64,000 nt of DNA from Sphingomonas cremea. GTDB lineage: Bacteria > Pseudomonadota > Alphaproteobacteria > Sphingomonadales > Sphingomonadaceae. A program made the translations under genes and the position numbers. The notes beneath the pieces are model-generated. The model was not told where the DNA came from, made no database searches, and saw only the letters and a program-made list of their open reading frames with translations. The DNA lies in assembly GCF_021502585.1 (NCBI RefSeq), contig NZ_JAKFGM010000003.1:248001-312000 (forward strand). Direction: 5' to 3'. This document shows, in pieces, positions 51,989 through 59,860 of this stretch (the stretch's first letter is position 1; each line of letters starts with the position of its first letter).

Positions 51989-52729
51989 ATGCCCGCCACT
52001 CCTGCCTGGCCGCCCAGAAGCCTGCCCCGCCTGTTCGTGCGCGGGCCGCTCGCACAGTCGACACCAATCGAGCTCGATGGCGCGCCCGCCCATTATCTCG
52101 GCAATGTCATGCGGCTGAAACCGGGCGACCGGCTATTGCTGTTCGACGGCGCGTCGGGCGAATGGCTCGGCGAAGTGGCGGAGGCCGGCAAGAAGCATAT
52201 GACGCTATCCGTGGTCGAACAGACCCGGCCGCAGGAAAATGGACCCGACCTATGGCTGGCCTTCGCGCCGGTGAAGAAAGGGCGGGTCGACTGGCTGGTC
52301 GAAAAAGCGGTCGAGCTGGGCGTCGCGCGGCTTCAGCCGGTGGTGACGCAGCGAACCATCGTCGACAAGCTCAACCTCGACCGGATGCGGGCGCATATTG
52401 TCGAGGCGGCCGAGCAATGCGGGCGTACCGCGCTGGCCGAAATCGACGAGCCGACGAAGCTCGATTCTTTTCTGAAAGGCCGCGACACGGCGCGGACATT
52501 GTATTTCGCCGACGAGACTGGCGGCGAGCCGGCCGCAGCAGCGTTCGCACCTGGATCCTCGCTAATCCTGACCGGGCCCGAAGGCGGCTTCACCCCCGAC
52601 GAAGCGGCGGCGATCCGCGCCAGCGCCAACGCCAAGCCGATCAGCCTCGGCCCCCGCATCCTCCGCGCGGAAACCGCCGCACTGGCTGCGATAGCGTCCT
52701 GGATGTCGGTCGCGGGCGACTGGCGATAA
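51989..52729 (+). CDS. rsmE: 16S rRNA (uracil1498-N3)-methyltransferase
   Basis: A 246-residue SPOUT methyltransferase with an N-terminal PUA-like domain. Motifs: KAVELGVARLQPVVTQRT, LILTGPEGGFTPDEA and the knot region LGPRILRAETAALAA. It methylates U1498 of 16S rRNA using S-adenosylmethionine. Standard length. Confidence 0.95.
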   Translation: MPATPAWPPRSLPRLFVRGPLAQSTPIELDGAPAHYLGNVMRLKPGDRLLLFDGASGEWLGEVAEAGKKHMTLSVVEQTRPQENGPDLWLAFAPVKKGRVDWLVEKAVELGVARLQPVVTQRTIVDKLNLDRMRAHIVEAAEQCGRTALAEIDEPTKLDSFLKGRDTARTLYFADETGGEPAAAAFAPGSSLILTGPEGGFTPDEAAAIRASANAKPISLGPRILRAETAALAAIASWMSVAGDWR

Positions 52730-52798
52730 GCACCGCTATATAAACCATAAGCAGGAAGTGCTGGCGCAGGCCCGGGCGCGCCGCTAATCGCCGCCGTA

Positions 52799-54169
52799 AT
52801 GACCACGCGAACCGACCTTTCCGCGAGCCCGCCGATCGAGAGCCGCGATGACCTCCTCTCCGTGTTCGCCGGCGGGGAGAAACCGCGCGCGGATTGGCGC
52901 ATCGGCACCGAGCATGAGAAATTCGTTTACCGGACCAGCGATCATCGCGCGCCGTCGTGGGAAGAGCCGGGCGGAATCCGCGACCTCTTGCTCGGCCTGA
53001 CCGAGTTCGGCTGGATGCCGGTCGAGGAAAATGGGAAGATCATTGCGCTGACCGGCGCCGACGGCACCATCAGCCTCGAACCCGCAGGGCAGCTCGAACT
53101 ATCAGGCGCGCCGCTCCAGGATCTTCACCAGAGCTGCGCAGAAAGCGGCCGGCACCTTCAGCAGGTGAAGGCCATTGGCGACCGGCTCGGGCTCGGCTTC
53201 CTCGGCCTCGGAATGTGGCCGGACAAGAAGCGCTCGGACCTACCGATCATGCCCAAGGGCCGGTACGAGATCATGCTCCGGCACATGCCCCGCGTCGGCA
53301 CGCTCGGACTGGACATGATGCTTCGAACCTGTACCATACAGGTTAATCTTGATTATTCATCCGAAGCCGACATGGTAAAGAAATTCCGTGTCGGCCTGGC
53401 ACTCCAACCGGTCGCGACTGCGCTGTTCGCCAATTCCCCATTCACCGAAGGCAAGCCAAACGGCTACAAGAGCTTCCGCAGCCATATCTGGGAGGATACC
53501 GACCCGGCGCGGACGGGAATGCTGCCCTTCGTGTTCGATGACGGCTTCGGGTATGAGCGCTACTGCGACTATGCGCTCGACGTTCCGATGTATTTCGTGT
53601 TCCGCGACGGGCGCTACGTCGACGTGGCCGGCGAAAGTTTCCGCGACTTCCTGGACGGCAAGTTGCCCGCCCTGCCCGGCGAGAAACCGACCGTCGCCGA
53701 CTGGACCGACCATCTGTCCACCGCCTTTCCGGAGGTGAGGTTGAAGAGCTTCCTCGAAATGCGCGGCGCCGATGGCGGACGCTGGGGCCGTATCTGCGCT
53801 CTTCCCGCTTTATGGGTGGGCCTGCTCTATTCCGACACCGCGCTCGACGCCGCCTGGGATCGGGTCAAGCATTGGACCATCGACGAGCGGGAGGCGCTTC
53901 GCCACGCGGTTCCTGGGCAGGCGCTCGACGCACCAGTCCCCGGCGGGGGGACAGTCCACGATCTCGCCCGGGAAGTGCTCGACATCGCATCGATCGGCCT
54001 CACCGAGCGCGCCGAGCTCAATGCGGCCGGCGACAATGAGGGCGGCTTCCTCGACCCTTTGCGCGACGTGGTCGCCAGCGGCAAAACCTTCGCCGACCGC
54101 CTGCTTGACCGTTACCATGGCGATTGGAACGGTGACGTCTCCCATGTGTATGAAGAGTTTAGTTTCTGA
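52799..54169 (+). CDS. gshA: glutamate-cysteine ligase, alphaproteobacterial type
   Basis: Joins glutamate and cysteine, the first step of glutathione synthesis. A 456-residue GCS2-type (plant-like) enzyme: DWRIGTEHEKFVYR, DGTISLEPAGQLELSGAP, MLRTCTIQVNLDYSSE and SHIWEDTDPARTG. The start is ATG at 52799. It follows rsmE by 69 bp; whether the two are co-transcribed cannot be told. Confidence 0.95.
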   Translation: MTTRTDLSASPPIESRDDLLSVFAGGEKPRADWRIGTEHEKFVYRTSDHRAPSWEEPGGIRDLLLGLTEFGWMPVEENGKIIALTGADGTISLEPAGQLELSGAPLQDLHQSCAESGRHLQQVKAIGDRLGLGFLGLGMWPDKKRSDLPIMPKGRYEIMLRHMPRVGTLGLDMMLRTCTIQVNLDYSSEADMVKKFRVGLALQPVATALFANSPFTEGKPNGYKSFRSHIWEDTDPARTGMLPFVFDDGFGYERYCDYALDVPMYFVFRDGRYVDVAGESFRDFLDGKLPALPGEKPTVADWTDHLSTAFPEVRLKSFLEMRGADGGRWGRICALPALWVGLLYSDTALDAAWDRVKHWTIDEREALRHAVPGQALDAPVPGGGTVHDLAREVLDIASIGLTERAELNAAGDNEGGFLDPLRDVVASGKTFADRLLDRYHGDWNGDVSHVYEEFSF

Positions 54170-54308
54170 TCTGAGCTTCTGAACGGCCACAAAAGAGTCG
54201 TTCCGATGCAACAATGAGAGTGAAATCTTCACGGATGCGAACCGCGCGCGTTGACTCCGGACCGCCCACCGGTAGAGGCCCGTAAAGCATCGGGGCGGGG
54301 CTATGGAG

Positions 54309-54332
54309 AAGGCCACGTCCGCTGGCCTTTTT
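54309..54332 (+). terminator. terminator-like hairpin at the start of the TonB receptor gene
   Basis: A 7-bp stem (54309-54315 with 54323-54329), 7-base loop and a T5 run at 54328-54332, only 16 bp before the receptor ATG at 54348. It could be an attenuator or mark the end of upstream transcription. No riboswitch consensus (cobalamin, FMN, TPP) was seen in the 140 bp before it. Confidence 0.5.
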
Positions 54333-54347
54333 CAGAAAGTTCATTCG

Positions 54348-56651
54348 ATGCGCCGCACCTCTCAGACTTCGCTGATCGCGCTGGCAACTGCCTGCACGTT
54401 CACCATCGCCGCCACTCCGGCCGCCGCCCAGGAGACCCCCGCTACCGACCAGGCATCGGCGGCTGCATCCGCCGCCGGCGATGAAGGGCTTGCCGACATC
54501 GTCGTCACCGCCACCCGTCGTAGCGAAAACCTGCAGGACATTCCGCTTTCGGTCGCCACCGTCAGCGAAGACACGCTCGAAGCGGTCATGTCCGGGGGCA
54601 CCGACATTCGCGGCCTGTCGGGCCGTGTGCCCAGCCTCAACATCGAAAGCTCGTTCGGGCGCACCTTCCCGCGCTTCTATATCCGCGGGCTCGGCAACAC
54701 CGATTTCGACCTTAACGCGTCGCAGCCGGTCAGCCTGGTCTATGACGACGTCGTCCTGGAAAACCCGATCCTGAAGGGCTTCCCGGCGTTCGACGTCGAC
54801 CGGATCGAAGTGCTGCGCGGACCGCAGGGCACTCTGTTCGGCCGCAACACGCCGGCCGGCATCGTCAAGTTTGACACGGTGAAGCCGGGCAAGGGCCACA
54901 ATTATGCGCGGCTCAGCTACGGCAGCTATGGCACGATCAACGCCGAGGGCGCGGCCGGTTATCAGTCCAGCGATCAGTTCGCGGTTCGCGTTTCGGGGCT
55001 GGTCCAGCACCGCAACGACTGGATCGATAATGTCACGGAGCCGGGCAATAACGACCTTGAAGGCTATACCGATTACGCCCTGCGCGGCCAGATCATGTGG
55101 AAGCCGACCGACGCGCTGACGCTGCGCCTGACCGGCCAGTATCGGAACTTGCACGGCGATGCCCGCATCTTCCGCGCCAACGCGATCGAGCAGGGCACCA
55201 ACAATCTGATCGGTCTCGACGGCGGTGACTTCAAGCGCGACAAAGTCGCGACGGATGGCTCCAATTTCCAGAAGCTGAAGACCTGGAACATGGCCGGCAC
55301 GATCGAATATGATTTCGGTCCGGTAACGCTCTATTCGGTAACCAGCTACTGGAACGGCAATCTCAAGAGCCGTGGCGACATTGACGGCGGCTTCGGCTGC
55401 TCCTTCTGCGGCCCGGGCTTTACCGACAACAGCTATCCCGGATTCATTCCGTTCGCGGCCCAGAGCCGCGACGATATTCCGAGCCTTGACCAGTTCACGC
55501 AGGAAGTCCGCATCGCTTCGAACAACAACGGCGGTCTCGGCTATCAGGCCGGAATTTTCTATTTCAATGAAAACCTAAACATCCGCAGCTTCGACTACCC
55601 GGCGCCTGCCGCGACCAGCCCTTCGGCGATCGTCAATCAGCGCCAGGACAGCGAAGCGCTCGGCATCTTCGGGTCGGTCAACTATGCGTTCGACAACGGC
55701 CTGACGCTTCAGGCCGGCGCCCGCTGGAACCATGACAAGAAGAAGCTGGACGCCGAGCGCCTGTTCGACCTCCGCCCACTCTTCATTGGCGGCGGCCCGG
55801 TTCCGGAGACGACGACGAAGGTCAATGACAGCGTGCTGACCTGGGACTTGAGCGCGATCCAGGAGATCAACGCCGACGTCAACGTCTATGCCCGTATCGC
55901 CAAGGGCTATCGTGCCCCGGCGATCCAGGGACGAATCCTGTTCGACCGCGACGTAACCACGGCCGACAGCGAACACACCATGTCCTATGAAGCGGGCATC
56001 AAGACCACGCTGCTCGACCGCAAGCTGCGCTTCAACCTCACCGGCTATTACTTCAAGACCAAGGACCTGCAGCTCTCGGCAGTCGGCGGCGCTGCAAACG
56101 CTAACCTGCTGCTCAACGCAGATGCGGTGAAGGGCTATGGTTTCGAGACCGAGCTGGAGGCCCGCCCGGTCACCGGCCTGACCCTGACCGCGGGGCTGAG
56201 CTACAACCATACCCAGATCCACGACAATAACCTGACGGTCGAAACCTGCGGCGCGCCTTGCACCGTGCTCGATCCGATCGCGGTTCCGGGGTCGTCTCCG
56301 GCAATCGTCTACATCGACGGCAATTCGCTGCCACAGGCGCCGAAGTGGACCATCAACTGGACTGCCGGTTATGAGCATCCGGTCGGCCCGGGCTCGGTCT
56401 ATGTTTTCACCGACTGGTACTATCGTTCGAAAATCAACTTCTTCCTCTATGAATCGGTTGAGTTCACGGACGACAAGCTGCTCGAGGGCGGTCTGCGCAT
56501 CGGCTACAAAACCGATCGCTATGACATCGCTGGCTTCGTCCGGAACCTCAACAATGACGAAAGCGCCGTCAGCGCCATCGACTTCAACAACCTGACTGCG
56601 ATGGTCAATGAACCGCGCATCTGGGGCGTCGAAGTCGGCGTGAAGTTCTAA
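54348..56651 (+). CDS. TonB-dependent outer-membrane receptor
   Basis: A 767-residue receptor. Signal peptide (MRRTSQTSLIALATACTF..AAAQ), TonB box-like DIVVTATRR, plug domain with LRGPQGTLFGRNTPAG, and a beta barrel ending in an aromatic residue (WGVEVGVKF). The family signature fits sphingomonad receptors for nutrients or small molecules; the ligand is unknown. An in-frame ATG at 54303 would extend the protein across the hairpin and gives a poorer signal sequence, so 54348 was chosen. Confidence 0.93.
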   Translation: MRRTSQTSLIALATACTFTIAATPAAAQETPATDQASAAASAAGDEGLADIVVTATRRSENLQDIPLSVATVSEDTLEAVMSGGTDIRGLSGRVPSLNIESSFGRTFPRFYIRGLGNTDFDLNASQPVSLVYDDVVLENPILKGFPAFDVDRIEVLRGPQGTLFGRNTPAGIVKFDTVKPGKGHNYARLSYGSYGTINAEGAAGYQSSDQFAVRVSGLVQHRNDWIDNVTEPGNNDLEGYTDYALRGQIMWKPTDALTLRLTGQYRNLHGDARIFRANAIEQGTNNLIGLDGGDFKRDKVATDGSNFQKLKTWNMAGTIEYDFGPVTLYSVTSYWNGNLKSRGDIDGGFGCSFCGPGFTDNSYPGFIPFAAQSRDDIPSLDQFTQEVRIASNNNGGLGYQAGIFYFNENLNIRSFDYPAPAATSPSAIVNQRQDSEALGIFGSVNYAFDNGLTLQAGARWNHDKKKLDAERLFDLRPLFIGGGPVPETTTKVNDSVLTWDLSAIQEINADVNVYARIAKGYRAPAIQGRILFDRDVTTADSEHTMSYEAGIKTTLLDRKLRFNLTGYYFKTKDLQLSAVGGAANANLLLNADAVKGYGFETELEARPVTGLTLTAGLSYNHTQIHDNNLTVETCGAPCTVLDPIAVPGSSPAIVYIDGNSLPQAPKWTINWTAGYEHPVGPGSVYVFTDWYYRSKINFFLYESVEFTDDKLLEGGLRIGYKTDRYDIAGFVRNLNNDESAVSAIDFNNLTAMVNEPRIWGVEVGVKF

Positions 56652-56678
56652 ATCAGCGTCAATTTCTGAGTCGCAAGG

Positions 56679-56715
56679 GGGCGGCGGCTGCGTTACGGCA
56701 GCCGCCGCCCTTATT
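56679..56715 (+). terminator. intrinsic terminator after the TonB receptor
   Basis: A 13-bp perfect stem (56679-56691 with 56698-56710) with a 6-base loop followed by TTATT. A strong rho-independent terminator 28 bp past the stop codon. Confidence 0.85.
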
Positions 56716-56732
56716 GTGTCGGAGCCGAACCA

Positions 56733-57683
56733 ATGACCGAACGCCGCACCCTCTATCCGGAGATTGAGCCCTATTCGACGGGGATGCTCGATGTTGGCGA
56801 CGGTCACTCGCTCTATTGGGAACGATGCGGAACTCCAGGGGCCAAGCCGGTCGTGTTCCTCCATGGCGGACCAGGCGCCGGGATCAGCCCCAACCATCGG
56901 CGCCAGTTCAACCCGGCGAAATACGATATCATGCTGTTCGACCAGCGCGGCGCCGGCAAGTCGACACCCCATGCCAACCTTGAAGCCAACACCACCTGGC
57001 ACCTGGTCGACGACATTGAGCGGCTGCGCGAAATGTGCGGCGTGGAAAAGTGGATGGTGTTCGGCGGAAGCTGGGGATCAACCCTCAGCCTGGCCTATGC
57101 CGAAACGCATCCCGAACGAGTCACGGAGCTGGTGCTGCGCGGCATCTTCATGTTCGGTCAGTCCGAACTTGATTGGCTCTATAAATATGGCGCGTCGGAG
57201 CTTTACCCTGACGGATGGGACGAGTTTCTCGCTCCGGTCCGCCAAGACGAGCGCGGCGACCTGGTTGGGGCATATCGCGAATTGCTGATCGGCGACGACC
57301 AGCAGGCGCAACTGACCGCCGCCAAAGCCTGGAGCAAGTGGGAAGGCCTCACCGTCACTCTACTCCCGGATCCCGCGATGCTGGCCGAATTTACCGAGGA
57401 CCAGCATGCGATCGCGATCGCTCGGATCGAGAATCATTACATGCTGCACAAGGGTTGGCTCGAGGAAGGTCAGCTGCTTCGGGGCGCCGAAAAGTTGCGC
57501 AATATTCCCGGCGTAATCGTCCAGGGCCGCCACGATTGCTGCACCCCGCCCCGCGCGGCGTGGGAGCTGAAGCGGGTTTGGCCCGAGGTCGAGCTCAATA
57601 TCGTCCTCGACGGCGGCCACCTCTACAACGAGCCGGGCGTCCTTGACGGCTTGATCCGGGCAACCGACCGCTTCGCGGGCTAG
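56733..57683 (+). CDS. pip: proline iminopeptidase
   Basis: An alpha/beta-hydrolase that releases N-terminal proline from peptides. 316 residues. Oxyanion region FLHGGPGAG (43-50), nucleophile Ser113 in GGSWGS, acid in VQGRHDCCTPP and His in DGGHLYNEPG. Standard S33 length. It is convergent with the acylase gene, with adjoining stops. Confidence 0.95.
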   Translation: MTERRTLYPEIEPYSTGMLDVGDGHSLYWERCGTPGAKPVVFLHGGPGAGISPNHRRQFNPAKYDIMLFDQRGAGKSTPHANLEANTTWHLVDDIERLREMCGVEKWMVFGGSWGSTLSLAYAETHPERVTELVLRGIFMFGQSELDWLYKYGASELYPDGWDEFLAPVRQDERGDLVGAYRELLIGDDQQAQLTAAKAWSKWEGLTVTLLPDPAMLAEFTEDQHAIAIARIENHYMLHKGWLEEGQLLRGAEKLRNIPGVIVQGRHDCCTPPRAAWELKRVWPEVELNIVLDGGHLYNEPGVLDGLIRATDRFAG

Positions 57684-59822
57684 CTATTCGCCCGGCCGGT
57701 ACTGACGCTGGGTGTGGCCGGCTAGGTCATCAGGATAGAAATAGACGGGCCGTAAGGCACCGGCGGCGTAGCGCCCCGCCTGGTCGTTGAAATGTGGCGA
57801 CGAGGGATCGCCGCTTTCGCCGCCGGCTGTGACCGCCACCGCCCGCACCCGTGGCCCGAACTCGACCACGGCGACGAAGCTGTTGCCGCTCGTTCCATAC
57901 CAGCGCTTGGAACCGCCCCGGGGTGCCGCGCCGAACGAGGCGAGCGAGCCGAAATTGCCAGAGGCGAACGGCACGGCGATGCTCGGCGCATCATCCCTGA
58001 ACGGGTGATCGATCGCCGGCGAAATGCGTTGGAAGCGGTTGATCTCTCCCCACCGGGTGCGCCACGTGCCGAACTCGCGGTTGAGGCGATCGACCGCCGA
58101 AGCAAGCGCGGCGAGTTTATTCTCGGGCGACAATTGATTTATCTCGGCAACTGTTTCCAGATGCGACAATCTGCCTTCGCCGCGTGCCTGGTCCCAAAGC
58201 GGCTGCGCCCAAAATGCTGCGAGGGTCATCGGCATCGAGTCCGCGCTCCATCGATAATTCCAGCCACGCAGCGCCGCGATGGGTTCGGCCAGCGCCCGCT
58301 TCTGCTCGCTGTCCGGCGCTTTGTCCCAGGCTGTTATCAGGCCGGGGATAAGCTCCTCGAACCCTGGCTGATAGCTGTCGTAAGCCGCCGCCCGCAGCCC
58401 CTCGAGCGTCCACCCGCGACTATGCTCGAGTAGCTTGAGCGCATGAATGCCGCGATAATTTTCGCCGAACATGTCCATATATTTGGGGAAATATTCGGGC
58501 TTGGCGCTGAATGCGCCGGCCGCGCGATACGGCCACGTATTGGTATTCTGGACCCAGCCGTTGGGCGGGCTAACGACATTGGGCAATTCGGCCTGCGAAT
58601 GAAGGCTGCCCCAATCGGTCGCCGGGTCGCTGCCGTCGACTGGCTTGGTATAGTCGAACCGGTCGTTGCGCCGCGGCACGAACTGGGGGTGTAGATATGC
58701 GATCCGCCCGCCGGAGTCGGCAAAGATGGTGTTGTTGGAGCTATTGGCCTGCAGCCGCGCGATGTTGAGAAAGGCGGCAAGGTCAGGCGCCTTGGTCCGA
58801 AGGAAACTCTGCTGGAGCGCCTGGACCGGCCGATCCATCATCGCGAAGGCAATCCATCTGCCATTTTCCGATCCAACGATTGGCCCGCGATGCGTGCGCC
58901 AGGTGGCGAAGGATCGGCTGGCAAGCTTGCCATCCGCCGTGCGGTAACGGATCGTCACCGGCCTGGCGGTCATCGGCCGCCATACGTTTCCAAAGCGATA
59001 GGTTGGCTGCTTGCCGGCTTTCACTTCGACCGCGAACTCGTCGACGCTGTCGACCCCGCTCGAAGTGTGCATCCATCCAGCCTTGGCGTTGAAGCCCTGG
59101 TAGATGAAGAACTGCCCCCAGGTCGCGGCCCCATAAGCGTTGAGCCCCTCACCGCTGGTCACCTGCTGTTCGGATCGGAAGAAGAAACTGGTGTGGGGGT
59201 TGATCAGGAGCAGCGCCTTGCCGTCCCTGGTCAGCGCAGGCGCGATGGCAATACCGTTCGAGCCGCGCGGCTCCGGATCATGGTCCGCGGCTGCCGTTTT
59301 CGAAGTACCGGCGTAGAATCGTTCCAGTTCGGCCGGATCAATGCGCTCGATGTCGCCCCCAATACTTCCTTCCGTGAAGGATAGCGCCATCCATGGCTCG
59401 AACCTTGTCAGTACGCGCGGTTTTACCGCGGGATGCTTCGCGAGATAGTAGTTCAGGCCCGCCGCCCAGGCGTTCATCAACTTCTTCAGCCATTCGGGGC
59501 TCGCCGCATAATCGGCCTTCAACTCAGGCTCGCTCACGTAAAGCCGTGCGCGCAGATCCTGCCAGATCGCCTTCTCACCCTCTGCCTCGGCGGTTCTGCC
59601 GAGCGCAGTCAAATAATTGGCTTCGATGCGCGGAAAATCATCTTCGGCCTGGGCATAGATCATTCCGAACACCGCATCGGCGTCCGTCGCGCCCTGGACA
59701 TGGGCGATGCCGAGATCGTCGCGGGCGATCGTGACGCGTTCCGCCTGGCCGCGCCATTGCGCAATTTCCGGGGGTGCTGCGGCAGTGAGGAGAAGGGCGA
59801 GCGGAAGGACGAAAGGACGCAT
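57684..59822 (-). CDS. penicillin-acylase-family N-terminal nucleophile hydrolase
   Basis: A 712-residue Ntn-hydrolase precursor with a signal peptide (MRPFVLPLALLLTAAAPPE). Autocleavage would occur before Ser188 in EPRGSNGIAIAP, giving a short alpha and long beta chain. GRIAYLHPQFVPRR and YGTSGNSFVAVVEFG are typical of the acyl-homoserine-lactone and penicillin acylase relatives. Periplasmic. Substrates may include acylated amides or acyl-homoserine lactones; not predictable in detail. Confidence 0.9.
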   Translation of the reverse strand: MRPFVLPLALLLTAAAPPEIAQWRGQAERVTIARDDLGIAHVQGATDADAVFGMIYAQAEDDFPRIEANYLTALGRTAEAEGEKAIWQDLRARLYVSEPELKADYAASPEWLKKLMNAWAAGLNYYLAKHPAVKPRVLTRFEPWMALSFTEGSIGGDIERIDPAELERFYAGTSKTAAADHDPEPRGSNGIAIAPALTRDGKALLLINPHTSFFFRSEQQVTSGEGLNAYGAATWGQFFIYQGFNAKAGWMHTSSGVDSVDEFAVEVKAGKQPTYRFGNVWRPMTARPVTIRYRTADGKLASRSFATWRTHRGPIVGSENGRWIAFAMMDRPVQALQQSFLRTKAPDLAAFLNIARLQANSSNNTIFADSGGRIAYLHPQFVPRRNDRFDYTKPVDGSDPATDWGSLHSQAELPNVVSPPNGWVQNTNTWPYRAAGAFSAKPEYFPKYMDMFGENYRGIHALKLLEHSRGWTLEGLRAAAYDSYQPGFEELIPGLITAWDKAPDSEQKRALAEPIAALRGWNYRWSADSMPMTLAAFWAQPLWDQARGEGRLSHLETVAEINQLSPENKLAALASAVDRLNREFGTWRTRWGEINRFQRISPAIDHPFRDDAPSIAVPFASGNFGSLASFGAAPRGGSKRWYGTSGNSFVAVVEFGPRVRAVAVTAGGESGDPSSPHFNDQAGRYAAGALRPVYFYPDDLAGHTQRQYRPGE

Positions 59823-59860
59823 GGGCGCAATTGCTATGCGCCATTGGCCCGCAAGCCAAG

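Noticed and set aside
54170-54347. Cobalamin or other known riboswitch before the TonB receptor
   Set aside because: No B12 box, FMN or TPP consensus could be found; only the terminator-like hairpin is visible.
55575-57002. 475-codon antisense open frame over the TonB receptor
   Set aside because: It mirrors the receptor coding frame and crosses the strong terminator at 56679; no motif supports it.
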